A stretch of 64,000 nt of DNA from Aurantimonas sp. 22II-16-19i (GCF_002088275.1 NZ_AQQS01000025.1:1-64000), one strand, 5' to 3'. Shown: positions 45,751 to 54,858, numbered from the stretch's first letter. Numbers and translations are program-made. Notes: generated from the sequence alone by a model not told the origin.

Positions 45751-47566
45751 CATCACCTCGCACGCCCCCCGACGCTCGCTGACACCATACTGGACGACCG
45801 CGATCGTCGCCGGCCTGGCGATCGCCCTCGTCGTCGCGGCGCCGCACTTTCTCGGCATCTACCTGACCAACGTCCTGATCCGCGCCCTTTTCCTGGGCGT
45901 CCTGGCGCTTACCGTGGATCTGATCTGGGGCTATACGGGCATCCTGACCTTCGGCCAGTCGGCCTTCTTCGGCATCGGCGCCTATGCCTGCGCCCTGGTC
46001 TTCACCCATTGGGGTTTCGGCCCCGGATGGTTCGTCGCCGCGCTTCTGATCGGCATCGTCGCGGCGGGGCTGGTCGCCTGGCTGGTCGGCCTGTTGTCGT
46101 TCTATCACGGCGCCTCGCCGCTCTACTCGTCGATCATGACGCTGGCGCTGCCCATCGTCCTCGTCCAGGTGATCTTCGCCGGAGGCCGGTTTACCGGCTC
46201 CAGCAGCGGGCTGTCCGGGTTTCCGACCTACTACTGGTCGATCGGCACCTGGTTCGTCATCGCCGGCGTCCTGCTGATCGCGGTCGCCTCGCTCGCCTGG
46301 CTGTTCGTGCGCGGCGACTTCGGCCGCATCCTGATCGCCATTCGGGAAAACGAGGATCGCTGCGCCTATCTCGGCATCCCGGTTTCCGGCATCAAGACAG
46401 GGCTGTTCACTGTCTGCGGGGCGGTCGGCGCCGTCGCCGGCTTCGGCTATGCCGCCTTCACCGACGTCGTGGCGCCGGAGCTCGCGGGCTTCCTGCTCGG
46501 AACGGAGTCGCTCATCTGGGTGGCGCTCGGCGGCAGGGCGACGCTGATCGGGCCGATCCTCGGCGCCATCGGCATCGACGTCACCTCCTCTTATCTTTCG
46601 GGGAGCCTGCCCTTCCTTTGGAAATTCCTCGTCGGCGTCGCCTTCGTCGTGGTGATCATCCTTCTGCCGAACGGCATCGCCTCGCTCGTCACCGGCGCAT
46701 GGCGCCGCTACAAAAGGCGCGGCAAGGAGGGCGCCGCGGCGCACACGCACCGGGAGACTGTCACCCTGGTCCAGGCCAAGGCCGGCGGCCTCGCGCAAAG
46801 CCCGTCCGGCGACGTGTCCCCGATCAGGATCGCGGCGCTCACCTGCCGTTATGGCAGCCTCACGGTGCTGGACGGGATCGAACTCGAGGGCAGGCGGCGC
46901 GAGCTTCTGTCGATCGTCGGGCCGAACGGCGCCGGCAAGACCACGCTGATGCGCTGCATCAGCAATGGCAGCGAACGCAGCGGCGGCGAGGTGGTGATCG
47001 GCGGCGAGAGCATCGGACGGAAATCGCCTCAGAAGATCGTCGCGCTCGGCGTCGGCCGCAGTTTCCAGAACACCAGCCTGTTCGACAGCCTGACCGTCGG
47101 CGACTGCCTGCGGCTTGCCCGCTTCCGCATCGACGGGGCCCGCTATTTCGAGCGCAGCGACACGGTCGCCCTGCCCGAGCCCGCCCTCGACATTCTGAGG
47201 GCGACCGGTCTCGACCGGCAGCTCGGCCTCGAGACGCGCTACCTGTCCCACGGCATGAAGCGCGGCCTGGAACTCGCCATGGTGCTCGCCACCGAACCGC
47301 GCGTCCTTCTGCTCGACGAGCCGACCGCGGGCCTGACCAAGGCCGAGCGCACCGCCATCGGCAGCGTTCTGACCCGGCTGGTCGAGGACTACGGCCTCTG
47401 CGTCTTCCTGATCGAGCACGATCTCGATTTCGTCCGCGAGATCTCCGACCGGATCGTCGTGCTTCACCAGGGCCGGATGCTGCTCGACGGCAGCGTCGAG
47501 GAGGTCGTCTCGTCCGACCTCGTCAAGGCCGTCTATTCGGGCCAGGAGACGGAGACACCGGCATGA
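45743..47566 (+). CDS. Fused LivM-type permease and LivG-type ATPase
   Basis: A 607-aa fusion. Residues 1-320 are a LivM-like membrane domain (DLIWGYTGILTFGQSAFFGIGAYACA; IRENEDRCAYLGIPVSGIKT). A charged linker around 320-355 leads to an ABC ATPase with GPNGAGKTT (393-401), the signature YLSHGMKRGLELAMVLA and LLDEPTAGL. Two jobs normally split between two proteins are on one chain, fixing a one-to-one ratio. It starts with GTG inside the LivH-like gene and overlaps the LivF-like gene by 4 nt. The reading is continuous, with no sign of a sequencing frame error. Confidence 0.92.
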   Translation: MVDITSHAPRRSLTPYWTTAIVAGLAIALVVAAPHFLGIYLTNVLIRALFLGVLALTVDLIWGYTGILTFGQSAFFGIGAYACALVFTHWGFGPGWFVAALLIGIVAAGLVAWLVGLLSFYHGASPLYSSIMTLALPIVLVQVIFAGGRFTGSSSGLSGFPTYYWSIGTWFVIAGVLLIAVASLAWLFVRGDFGRILIAIRENEDRCAYLGIPVSGIKTGLFTVCGAVGAVAGFGYAAFTDVVAPELAGFLLGTESLIWVALGGRATLIGPILGAIGIDVTSSYLSGSLPFLWKFLVGVAFVVVIILLPNGIASLVTGAWRRYKRRGKEGAAAHTHRETVTLVQAKAGGLAQSPSGDVSPIRIAALTCRYGSLTVLDGIELEGRRRELLSIVGPNGAGKTTLMRCISNGSERSGGEVVIGGESIGRKSPQKIVALGVGRSFQNTSLFDSLTVGDCLRLARFRIDGARYFERSDTVALPEPALDILRATGLDRQLGLETRYLSHGMKRGLELAMVLATEPRVLLLDEPTAGLTKAERTAIGSVLTRLVEDYGLCVFLIEHDLDFVREISDRIVVLHQGRMLLDGSVEEVVSSDLVKAVYSGQETETPA

Positions 47567-48294
47567 GCGCCGTTCGCCAATTCGAACCCGCGCAAACCGT
47601 CCTCGCGGTCGAGGGGCTGACCAGCGGCTACGACGCGGCGCCGGTCGTGCGGGAGGTGTCCTTCTCCATCGCCGCCGGCGAGATCCTGGTGATCCTCGGC
47701 AAGAACGGCATGGGCAAGTCGACGCTGTTGAAGACGATCATGGGCTTCGTCCGCGCCTCCGCCGGCAAGATCCGTCTCGCCGGCGAAGACATCACCAACC
47801 GCCAGCCGCATCTGATCGCCCGGCACTCCGTCGCCTATACGCCGCAGGAATATGCGATCTTCCAGGATCTGACGGTCGAGGAGAACCTCCGGCTCGGCGT
47901 CGCGAACGACACCCTCCTCAAGGAACGTCTGGAAGACGTCGAGGCGGCGTTTCCGCGCATCGTCGAGCGACTGCACCAGCGTGCCGGCACGCTGTCTGGC
48001 GGCGAGCAGAAGATGCTGCTCCTGTCGCGCGGCCTGATCGCCCGGCCGAAGATCATGCTGATCGACGAGATCTCGGAAGGCTTGCAGCCGACGATGGTCG
48101 CCAAGATGGCCGAAGTCCTCAAGGCGACCAAGGAAAGGAACGGCGTCGCGGTGGTGCTGGTCGAGCAGAACCTGCCCTTCGCCCTCTCCGTCGCCGACCG
48201 CTATGCCATCCTCAAGATCGGCGAGATCGTCGAGCGCGGCGACGTGGCCCATGCCGACACGGCGGCGACCCTTGAGGAGCATCTTCGGATCTAG
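47563..48294 (+). CDS. ABC importer ATPase (LivF-like)
   Basis: A 243-aa ATPase with GKNGMGKST (residues 46-54), the signature LSGGEQKMLLLSRGL and LIDEISEGLQPTMV, and LVEQNL. The Walker B region has DEISEG in place of the more usual DEPSEG, as seen in several LivF relatives. It completes the second importer: binding protein, LivH, LivM-LivG fusion, LivF. The next gene (DUF1028) is 79 nt downstream. Confidence 0.9.
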   Translation: MSAVRQFEPAQTVLAVEGLTSGYDAAPVVREVSFSIAAGEILVILGKNGMGKSTLLKTIMGFVRASAGKIRLAGEDITNRQPHLIARHSVAYTPQEYAIFQDLTVEENLRLGVANDTLLKERLEDVEAAFPRIVERLHQRAGTLSGGEQKMLLLSRGLIARPKIMLIDEISEGLQPTMVAKMAEVLKATKERNGVAVVLVEQNLPFALSVADRYAILKIGEIVERGDVAHADTAATLEEHLRI

Positions 48295-48373
48295 GGCACC
48301 ATCCGGCAGTGCCGGGACAGAGCTTGGGATCATGCGCAAACGAGACGAGCGAGCGGGCACCGGGAGACGCGGT

Positions 48374-49120
48374 ATGACAGGCATCGAAGCCAACACCTTT
48401 TCGATCGTCGCGCGATGTCCCCGCACGGGGGAGCTCGGCGTCGCGGTCGCATCGGCGGTTCCCGCGGTCGGGGCCATCTGTCCCTATGTCCGGCCGGGCG
48501 TCGGCGCCGTGACCACCCAGTCCTGGGTCAATCCCTATCTGGCGACGGCGATCCTCGACGCCCTCGCCGCGGGCTCGCCTGCGGATGCGGCACTGGCAAG
48601 CGCACTGGCCAGCGATGCCGAGGCAGATCTGCGACAGGTCGGCGTCGTCGACGCCAGCGGCGGATCGGCCGTATGGACCGGCGGCGCCTGCACCGACTGG
48701 CATGGCTCGCGGCACGGCTCCGACTTCAGCGCGCAAGGCAACATGCTGACGGGGCCAGAGGTGATAGACGCCCTCGCCGAGACCTTCGAGGCGTCCCACG
48801 CCGAGAGCCTCGACGCGCGGCTCATGGCGTGCCTGGAAGCGGCGCAGGCCGCCGGCGGCGACAAGCGCGGCAAGCAGGCGGCGGGGATCGTGGTGTTCGG
48901 CTCCGAAAGCTACGCCAAGGTGGACCTCAGGGTCGACGAACACGCGGCGCCGATCGCCCGCCTGCGCGAGGTCTACGAGATCGCCAGATTGCAGCTGATG
49001 CCCTTCGTCGAGGGAATGCCGAAGCGCGAGAAGCCGAGTGCTTTCCCCCCGAGCGTGATGGAGCTTCTCCTGAAATCGCCGCCCGACCGTCCCGGCGGCG
49101 GCGGGAGCGCCCAGCCATGA
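48374..49120 (+). CDS. DUF1028 family protein, putative Ntn-hydrolase
   Basis: A 248-aa protein with the DUF1028 pattern throughout: NTFSIVARCPRTGELGVAVASAVPAVG, TTQSWVNPYLATAILDALAAG, QVGVVDASGGSAVWTG and FSAQGNMLTGPEVIDALAETFEA. The family has an Ntn-hydrolase-like fold and is often found by amino-acid importers and peptidases; activity is mostly uncharacterised. The ATG at 48374 follows GGGAG by 7-8 nt; ATG 48332 is a weaker alternative. It overlaps the following small gene by 4 nt. In this operon an amide- or peptide-bond hydrolase role is plausible. Confidence 0.85.
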   Translation: MTGIEANTFSIVARCPRTGELGVAVASAVPAVGAICPYVRPGVGAVTTQSWVNPYLATAILDALAAGSPADAALASALASDAEADLRQVGVVDASGGSAVWTGGACTDWHGSRHGSDFSAQGNMLTGPEVIDALAETFEASHAESLDARLMACLEAAQAAGGDKRGKQAAGIVVFGSESYAKVDLRVDEHAAPIARLREVYEIARLQLMPFVEGMPKREKPSAFPPSVMELLLKSPPDRPGGGGSAQP

Positions 49121-49335
49121 ACGACACGACCAATCAATCTCAGACGGTGAACGGCCCCATGATCGACCAGGAGCGCGATCCGCAGACCCTCATCCGCGCC
49201 GACCGGCTCGACGACGTGCGGCTCGCCTATGTGGCCATCGCCCGCCAGATCGAGCTCTTGCGGTCGTTCGACCTCGGCGAAATCCATCCAGCGGTGGTCT
49301 ATCGCCCCGTGCGACAGATGGACGAGCCCCGATGA
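49117..49335 (+). CDS. Small AtzG/GatC-like adaptor of the following amidase
   Basis: A 72-aa helical protein whose second half (VRLAYVAIARQIELLRSF, then HPAVVYRP) resembles the C-terminus of AtzG/DUF4089 proteins, which end in a similar PAPVFRP-type motif. AtzG is a tiny GatC-like partner that binds the amidase AtzE. The gene sits between DUF1028 and an amidase and shares 4-nt overlaps with both, so the products are made together. The similarity is short and was recognised by eye, so this is a tentative call; it is at least a genuine small gene. Confidence 0.6.
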   Translation: MNDTTNQSQTVNGPMIDQERDPQTLIRADRLDDVRLAYVAIARQIELLRSFDLGEIHPAVVYRPVRQMDEPR

Positions 49336-50705
49336 CGCCGGACGAAGCGCTGGCCGCGCCGATCACCGCCGTCGCCGCGGCCATTCGGGAGGGACGGCTC
49401 GCCTCGGCCGATCTCGTCGCTCGTTGCCTGGAAAACATCGAGACACGCGACGGAACGCTGCGATCCTTCGTCCACGTCGCAGCCGACGCGCTCGACCAGG
49501 GGCGCCGCGCCGACGAAGCGGCGCGCGCGGGGGCCGATACGGGACCGCTCGCCGGCATCCCGATCGCCGTCAAGGACAACTATCTCACCGCCGGCATGCC
49601 GACGACCGCAGGCACCGAAGCGGATATCGCCTATCCGCAACAGGATGGCGCGGCCATCGCCAGGCTGCGGGCGGCCGGCGCGATCTTCATCGGCAAGACG
49701 CGGATGCACGAATTCGCCTGGGGCATGGAAACCCCTCCGACCCGCAACCCCTACGATGAAACCCGCGTGCCCGGCGGCTCGAGCGGCGGTTCGGGCGCGG
49801 CCGTCACCGCCGGCTTCTGCCTCGCCGCCACGGGTTCGGACACCGGCGGATCGATCCGCATCCCGGCGAGCCTTTGCGGCAATGTCGGTTTCAAGCCGAC
49901 CTTCGGCCGGATCGGCCGGTCCGGCATCGTGCCGCATTCCTGGTCGCTGGATCACGCGGGGCCGCTCGCCCGCAACGTCGCGGACGCGGCGCTGCTCGTC
50001 GAGATCATGTCGGGCGTCGATCCCGAGGACGCCGGTTCGGCCGACGAGCCGCGACCCGACCTCATGGCCGCCCTCGACCGAGGTGCTGAGGGCCTCAGGG
50101 TCGGGGTTTGCCGGAATCACTTCTTCGAGGCGCTCGATCCGCAGGTGGAACAGGCGGTGGAAGGCACCATCGCGCTGCTCGGCCGGCTCGGCGCGACCAT
50201 CGTCGAGTTCGAGGTTCCCGAGCTGGCATACGGCCTCGGCGCGATCTTCGCGATCGAACTGTCCTCCTCGACCGCCTACCACCTGCCGCATCTGGCGGCC
50301 GGCCGGGTCGACGCCTACGCGGAAGACGTCCGGCTCCTGGTCGAGATGGGCCGGCTGGTGACGGGGTCGGACTATCTCCACGCCGAGCGCTACCGGACGC
50401 TGCTCGGCCGGAAGTTCCGGGACGCCTTCGCCGAGGTCGACGTCGTCGTGGGCCCGACCATGCCGATCACCGCCTGGGAGATCGGTCAGAAGGAGGTCGT
50501 TCTCGGCGGCAAGCGCGAGGCCGTTCTCGAAACCTCCTGGCGCTTCACCTATCCCTGGAACCTCCTGGGCCTTCCCGCGATCACCGTCCCCTGCGGCATC
50601 GACGACAAGGGCCTGCCGATCGGCTTCCAGATCGCCGGAGCGGCCTTCGACGAAGCCAGTGTCGTTCGAACCGCGTCGCTGGTCGAGCGCCACACGGCCG
50701 GATAG
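49332..50705 (+). CDS. Amidase-signature amidase (GatA/AtzE-like)
   Basis: A 457-aa amidase with the triad K81 (GIPIAVKDNYLT), S150 (PGGSSGGSGAAV) and S174 ([12 protein letters not shown]), plus the GFKPTFGRIGRSG segment of GatA-type enzymes. The length, and a small GatC/AtzG-like gene overlapping its start, place it near AtzE, which cleaves carboxybiuret, and related biuret or ureido hydrolases. GatB is absent, so it is not the tRNA amidotransferase. It is the last gene of the nitrilase/importer operon. Confidence 0.92.
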   Translation: MTPDEALAAPITAVAAAIREGRLASADLVARCLENIETRDGTLRSFVHVAADALDQGRRADEAARAGADTGPLAGIPIAVKDNYLTAGMPTTAGTEADIAYPQQDGAAIARLRAAGAIFIGKTRMHEFAWGMETPPTRNPYDETRVPGGSSGGSGAAVTAGFCLAATGSDTGGSIRIPASLCGNVGFKPTFGRIGRSGIVPHSWSLDHAGPLARNVADAALLVEIMSGVDPEDAGSADEPRPDLMAALDRGAEGLRVGVCRNHFFEALDPQVEQAVEGTIALLGRLGATIVEFEVPELAYGLGAIFAIELSSSTAYHLPHLAAGRVDAYAEDVRLLVEMGRLVTGSDYLHAERYRTLLGRKFRDAFAEVDVVVGPTMPITAWEIGQKEVVLGGKREAVLETSWRFTYPWNLLGLPAITVPCGIDDKGLPIGFQIAGAAFDEASVVRTASLVERHTAG

Positions 50706-51194
50706 CGCGTCAGGCGACCGGCGGGCTTCAACCGTTTCTTGCACATCCCGACACGGTCCGTTCGGCGGACGTGGATCGACGCCTTGCTGCAGCCGGACGG
50801 GCGGCTGAAGCGACGAGCGTTTGCGTCCGCATTTCTCGTCGAAGGCGGCGGGACGGAACCGCCGCGATCGACGCCGGCCGGACCGCCGGCTCGTGCTCCG
50901 ATTGGCAAAATTGACAATCATGAGCCTTCATGCCGGAGGCGAAGGCAGGTCGTCCCGATGCGCCACTTTCCTGGCATGTTCGCGTGCGTTGCCGCCTGCG
51001 CGCCTTCGGTCCCGGGGCTGGCCCAACTCGCCCGAATGCCCTGCGGTTCCTGGGCTCCGGCCCTATCCGCCTTCGTCTGTGACGACATGGCACGGCGTTT
51101 GCTGAACCTTGCAGAGCAAGGGGAAGCCAACCCGCTTTGGGCGAGCCGCCTCGTGCAACTGGTGTCCATCGGCGAAGCGAAACGGAGCAAGTCA
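50706..51194. other. 489-nt gap upstream of the NitT/TauT-type importer
   Basis: No gene is recognised. An AT-rich point at 50900-50925 contains ATTGGCAAAATTGACAAT, with inverted ATTG and CAAT ends and a TTGACA (50911-50916) that could be a -35 box or operator for the importer operon. The open frame running through from 50739 into the binding-protein gene lacks coding character before the signal peptide. Confidence 0.4.
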
Positions 51195-52211
51195 ATGAAG
51201 ATTGTCGGCATCCTCAAGGCACGAATGGTGCAAGCGGCGCTTGCCGTGGGCGTGACGGTCGCCCCCGTGCTGGCACATCCCGGATCGGCCGTCGCTGCAG
51301 ACCTCAAGGAGGTCAACTTCAGCGAGGCGGTCCACAATCTCGGCTACATCAACCTCTATGTCGGCTTGCACGCCGGCATCTTCGAAAAGAACGGCCTGAA
51401 GATGAACGTCTCCGCCGCAGGCGGCGATACGCAGACATTCGCGGCGGTGCTCGGCGGATCGGCGGACTTCGCGATCGGTGACGCCACGATGGCGGTCATG
51501 TCGCGCGAGGCGGGCGGCCCCGGCGTCGTCGTCGGAACGGTGGTGCAGAGGGCGCACTACTTCGGCGTCTCGAAGACGCTGGAGCCGATCACCGATCCCA
51601 AGCAGTTCAAGGGGCTGACGATCGTCACCTCTCCCGAGCCCAATACCAACTACAGCGTCGCCAAGCGCATGCTCGAGAATGCCGGGCTGAAGATCGGCAC
51701 GGATACCACGATCCTGCAGGTCAGCCCCGGGACCGAGATCGCCGCCATGCTCGCCGGACAGGCCGACATGGCGATCGCCTACCAGCCCGGCGTCGCATCC
51801 GCGGTCGACCAGGGCGCCAAGGTGGTCTTCGACTTCTCCAACTATGTCGGCCCCTTCTGCAACACCGGCATCATGGTGCTGCCGTCGACGGTCGAGACGG
51901 ACCCCGAGATGGTCCAGGCCCTGGTGACCTCGTTCGAGGAAGCATCGCGCATGACCTATGCCGATCCGGACTTCGCCAAGAAGGTCGCTCGCGCGGAATT
52001 CCCGGATCTTCCCGGCGAGGTCGTGGACGCTGCGATCGATGCCGAGCTGCAGTACAAGATTCCGGCCGAGACCGTCGTCGTCCAGAAGGATCAGTGGAAG
52101 AACCTCATGGACATGCAGATCTACCTCGGCAACGTGAAGGGTACGGTGCCCTTCGACGAGGTCATCGACAACAGCTTCGCCGAGAAGGCCGTCGAGAAGG
52201 TCGAGGGCTGA
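51195..52211 (+). CDS. NitT/TauT-type ABC substrate-binding protein (SsuA-like)
   Basis: A 338-aa exported binding protein of the SsuA/THI5-like group. The signal peptide covers about residues 1-35 (ending SAVAAD). NLGYINLYVGLHAGIFEKNGLK, VLGGSADFAIGDATMAVMS and DPKQFKGLTIVTSPEPNTNY are typical. The ATG at 51195 has CGGAG upstream. It is followed 3 nt later by the ATPase gene, then a permease and an acetamidase-family enzyme, so the ligand may be a small amide or amidine-like compound, although the family also takes sulfonates, nitrate and pyrimidines. Confidence 0.88.
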   Translation: MKIVGILKARMVQAALAVGVTVAPVLAHPGSAVAADLKEVNFSEAVHNLGYINLYVGLHAGIFEKNGLKMNVSAAGGDTQTFAAVLGGSADFAIGDATMAVMSREAGGPGVVVGTVVQRAHYFGVSKTLEPITDPKQFKGLTIVTSPEPNTNYSVAKRMLENAGLKIGTDTTILQVSPGTEIAAMLAGQADMAIAYQPGVASAVDQGAKVVFDFSNYVGPFCNTGIMVLPSTVETDPEMVQALVTSFEEASRMTYADPDFAKKVARAEFPDLPGEVVDAAIDAELQYKIPAETVVVQKDQWKNLMDMQIYLGNVKGTVPFDEVIDNSFAEKAVEKVEG

Positions 52212-52214
52212 TCC

Positions 52215-53027
52215 TTGGCGAAGGCGCGGCGGAACATGCACGAAACCGGGCCAAGCGCCGCGCCGCCGCTCGTTGCCGAACGTCTCGCCAAGACGTTCGA
52301 CGACGGCGCCGTTGAGGTCCCCGTCATCGCCGATCTCAGCTTCACCTTGAATGCCGGCGAGATCGTCAGCATCGTCGGCCCATCCGGCTGTGGCAAGACG
52401 ACGCTTCTCAACGTCGTCTGCGGGCTGACGCCGGCGTCCTCAGGGTCGGTCCTGTGGCACGGCGCCGCGCCGCAGGGCATGCCTGGACGCGTCGGATACA
52501 TGCTGCAGAAGGACATGCTGCTGCCATGGCGAACCGCCCTCTCGAACGTCACGCTCGGCATGGAGATCAACGGCAAGGTCGGGGCCCCGGAGCGCGACAA
52601 GGCCCGCGTCCTCCTCGACAGACTCGGTCTGCATGGGTTTGCCGACCGCTATCCGGCGACCTTTTCCGGCGGAATGCGCCAGCGGGTCGCCCTCGCACGG
52701 ACATTGGTCAACGACCCGGAGGTTCTCTTGTTCGATGAGCCCTTCGCGGCGCTCGATTTCCAGACCAAGCTGCTTCTGGAGGCCGACACGGTGCGACTGG
52801 TGCGCGAGGAAGGCCGCAGCCTGCTCTGCATCACCCATGACATCGAGGAGGCGGTGTCGATCTCGGACCGCGTCATCGTTCTGACGAAACGTCCGACGCG
52901 CGCCAAGGCAGTCTACGAGATCGATCTCGGCGTCCAAACCGCTGATATGATGGAGGCGCGCCAGAGCCCGCGCTTCAACGACCATGTCCGCGCCATCTGG
53001 CGCGACCTCGAGGTCTCAGGCACATGA
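52215..53027 (+). CDS. NitT/TauT-type ABC ATPase (SsuB-like)
   Basis: A 270-aa ATPase with GPSGCGKTT (residues 55-63), VGYMLQKDMLLPWRTALSNV (the QKDxLLPWR Q-loop typical of this family), the signature FSGGMRQRVALARTL and DEPFAALDF. The TTG at 52215 has GAGGG 7 nt upstream; ATG 52236 is the alternative. It overlaps the permease gene by 4 nt. It drives import of the ligand of the 51195 protein. Confidence 0.92.
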   Translation: MAKARRNMHETGPSAAPPLVAERLAKTFDDGAVEVPVIADLSFTLNAGEIVSIVGPSGCGKTTLLNVVCGLTPASSGSVLWHGAAPQGMPGRVGYMLQKDMLLPWRTALSNVTLGMEINGKVGAPERDKARVLLDRLGLHGFADRYPATFSGGMRQRVALARTLVNDPEVLLFDEPFAALDFQTKLLLEADTVRLVREEGRSLLCITHDIEEAVSISDRVIVLTKRPTRAKAVYEIDLGVQTADMMEARQSPRFNDHVRAIWRDLEVSGT

Positions 53028-53875
53028 CCGACACACGCGCATCGTCCGCAGTGACGGCCGACCAAGCTGCGAGCGGTGCGAGTTCGCGCGAGAAAGCCCG
53101 CCGCCGCGCCCGCTCGCGGACACGCGCCAAGGTCGCCGGGTGCCAGTTCGCCCTTCTCGCGCTCTTCCTCGGCGGCTGGGAATACATCACCTCGCTCGAC
53201 CGGCAGACGGCCTTCCTGTTCGGATCACCGAGCGCGATCTTCGGCTTCCTCAAGACGATGGCAACCGACGGAAGCCTTGCCCGCGACACCTATGTCACCG
53301 CGCTCGAGACGCTCCTGGGCTTTCTCCTCGGCAATCTGATCGGAACCCTCGTCGGTCTCTCCTTGTGGTACTCGGCATTCGTGTCGCGGGTCGTCCAGCC
53401 CTTCGTCGTCGCCCTCGGGTCGATCCCGATCATCGCTCTCGCCCCGATGGTGATCATCTGGTTCGGCACCGGCCTCGCCTCGAAGGTCGCCATGTCCACC
53501 CTGTCGGTCGTGGTCGTGGCACTCGTCACATCCTACAAGGGCGCGATGAGCGTCGACCCGGACCAGATCAACCTGTTCCGGACCCTCGGGGCCCGCAAGT
53601 CGCAGATCTTCCGCAAGCTCGTCGTCCCGTCCTCCCTCAACGACATTTTCGCAGGGTTGAAACTCACGGTGGGATTCGCGCTCATCGGAGCGATCATCGG
53701 CGAGTTCATGTCCTCCTCGGAGGGCCTGGGCCACGCGATCTTCAAGGCCGGATCGCTCTATGTCATCCCGAAGGTGTTTGCCGCGCTGACGGCAACCATC
53801 GCCCTCGCCCTCGTTCTCACCTACCTCGTCGGCTGGCTGGAACGACTTCTCAAGCCTTGGCAGCCAGACCGCTGA
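53024..53875 (+). CDS. NitT/TauT-type ABC permease (SsuC-like)
   Basis: A 283-aa permease with about 6 helices. The first 35 residues are basic and cytoplasmic (KARRRARSRTRAK). GSIPIIALAPMVIIWFGTGLASK and FRTLGARKSQIFRKLVVPSSLNDIF (the EAA-like loop) are signatures of the family. It completes the importer and is followed 23 nt later by an acetamidase-family gene. The grouping of importer plus amidase is a third repetition of the same logic in this window. Confidence 0.92.
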   Translation: MTDTRASSAVTADQAASGASSREKARRRARSRTRAKVAGCQFALLALFLGGWEYITSLDRQTAFLFGSPSAIFGFLKTMATDGSLARDTYVTALETLLGFLLGNLIGTLVGLSLWYSAFVSRVVQPFVVALGSIPIIALAPMVIIWFGTGLASKVAMSTLSVVVVALVTSYKGAMSVDPDQINLFRTLGARKSQIFRKLVVPSSLNDIFAGLKLTVGFALIGAIIGEFMSSSEGLGHAIFKAGSLYVIPKVFAALTATIALALVLTYLVGWLERLLKPWQPDR

Positions 53876-53898
53876 TCAGCCCCGGAGTTCTTCGAAAC

Positions 53899-54816
53899 AT
53901 GACGACCCACGTGACCAAGGCCGGCAATATCAAATACGCCCTGTCGGCCGGCGATCCTTTCGTGGCGGCGATCGCCCCCGGCGAGACAGTGACGGTGGAG
54001 ACCGCGATCAATATCAATGACGGGGTGATCAAGGCCGTCGGGCAACAACTCACGCCCGAGGACGTCACCATGCCCTTCGTCAACGGTGCGACCGGGCCGA
54101 TCGAGGTGCGCGGGGCGAGGCCCGGCGACATGCTGACGGTCGAGATCCTCGACATGGAACTCGACACGCTGGGCTTCACCTCCCTGTGGCCCGGCATCGG
54201 CATGTTTCCCGACTGGGTCCGCCACAAGGAGTTCGGCATCCAGACACGGGTGGTGGAGGTCAGCGACGGCGTCGTCCATTGGAACGACAAGGTCAAGCTA
54301 CCGGTCCGCCCGATGATCGGGGTCGTCGGCGTCGCCCCGGTCCATGGCTCGGTGCTGACCGTCGACAACGGCGTCCATGGCGGCAATCTCGACGTCCAGG
54401 AGATCACCACCGGCAACACGGTGTCGATGCGCGTCCACCACGAAGGCGCACACCTGTTTCTCGGCGATTGCCATGCGATCCAGGGCGACGGCGAATGCAA
54501 CGGCATGGGGGCGATCGAGATCGCCACCGTGCTGACGGTTCGGGTCTCTTTGGCGAAGGCGCCGGAGCGCCTGACCTGGCCGCGCTTCGAAACACCGACC
54601 CACATCGGCACCATCGCCTGCGCCCGCCCTCTCGAGGACGCCATGCGCATCGCCTTCGAGGAGATGATCTACTGGTTGGAGGACGACTACGGCATCCCCG
54701 CGCCCGAGGCCTATATGCTGCTCGGCCAGATCGCCGAGGCGCGCTGCACCCAGGTCGTCAACCCCAAATACACCTATGTCTGCACCGTGGCGAAGAAGAT
54801 CCTGGCGGCGTTCTGA
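53899..54816 (+). CDS. Acetamidase/formamidase family protein
   Basis: A 305-aa FmdA/AmdA-family hydrolase. GARPGDMLTVEILDMEL, GNLDVQEITTGNTVSMRVHHEGAHLFLGDCHAIQGDGE and YMLLGQIAEARCTQVVNPKY are the conserved core, with the GDCHAxQGDGE metal/active-site motif intact. Characterised members hydrolyse formamide or acetamide, probably with a zinc. The ATG at 53899 follows a GGAG sequence. It is downstream of the NitT/TauT-type importer and very likely acts on the imported compound. A hairpin at 54828 follows. Confidence 0.92.
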   Translation: MTTHVTKAGNIKYALSAGDPFVAAIAPGETVTVETAININDGVIKAVGQQLTPEDVTMPFVNGATGPIEVRGARPGDMLTVEILDMELDTLGFTSLWPGIGMFPDWVRHKEFGIQTRVVEVSDGVVHWNDKVKLPVRPMIGVVGVAPVHGSVLTVDNGVHGGNLDVQEITTGNTVSMRVHHEGAHLFLGDCHAIQGDGECNGMGAIEIATVLTVRVSLAKAPERLTWPRFETPTHIGTIACARPLEDAMRIAFEEMIYWLEDDYGIPAPEAYMLLGQIAEARCTQVVNPKYTYVCTVAKKILAAF

Positions 54817-54827
54817 CGAGCGATGCG

Positions 54828-54858
54828 AGTGGCCCGGGAGCCTGACTCCCGAACCACT
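54828..54858 (+). terminator. Hairpin after the acetamidase gene, possible terminator
   Basis: AGTGG (54828) pairs with CCACT, and inside it GGGAG pairs with CTCCC around a CCTGA loop; three unpaired bases lie on each side between the stems. It starts 12 nt past the stop. There is no U-run, so intrinsic termination would be weak. From here to the transposase remnant at 55112 I see no gene. Confidence 0.4.

Noticed and set aside
49332-50705. GatA of the Glu-tRNA amidotransferase
   Set aside because: No GatB is present, the context is catabolic, and the small upstream gene resembles AtzG more than housekeeping GatC.
50739-51194. N-terminal extension of the NitT/TauT-type binding protein
   Set aside because: The protein has a normal signal peptide from ATG 51195 with a ribosome site; upstream codons would bury that signal.
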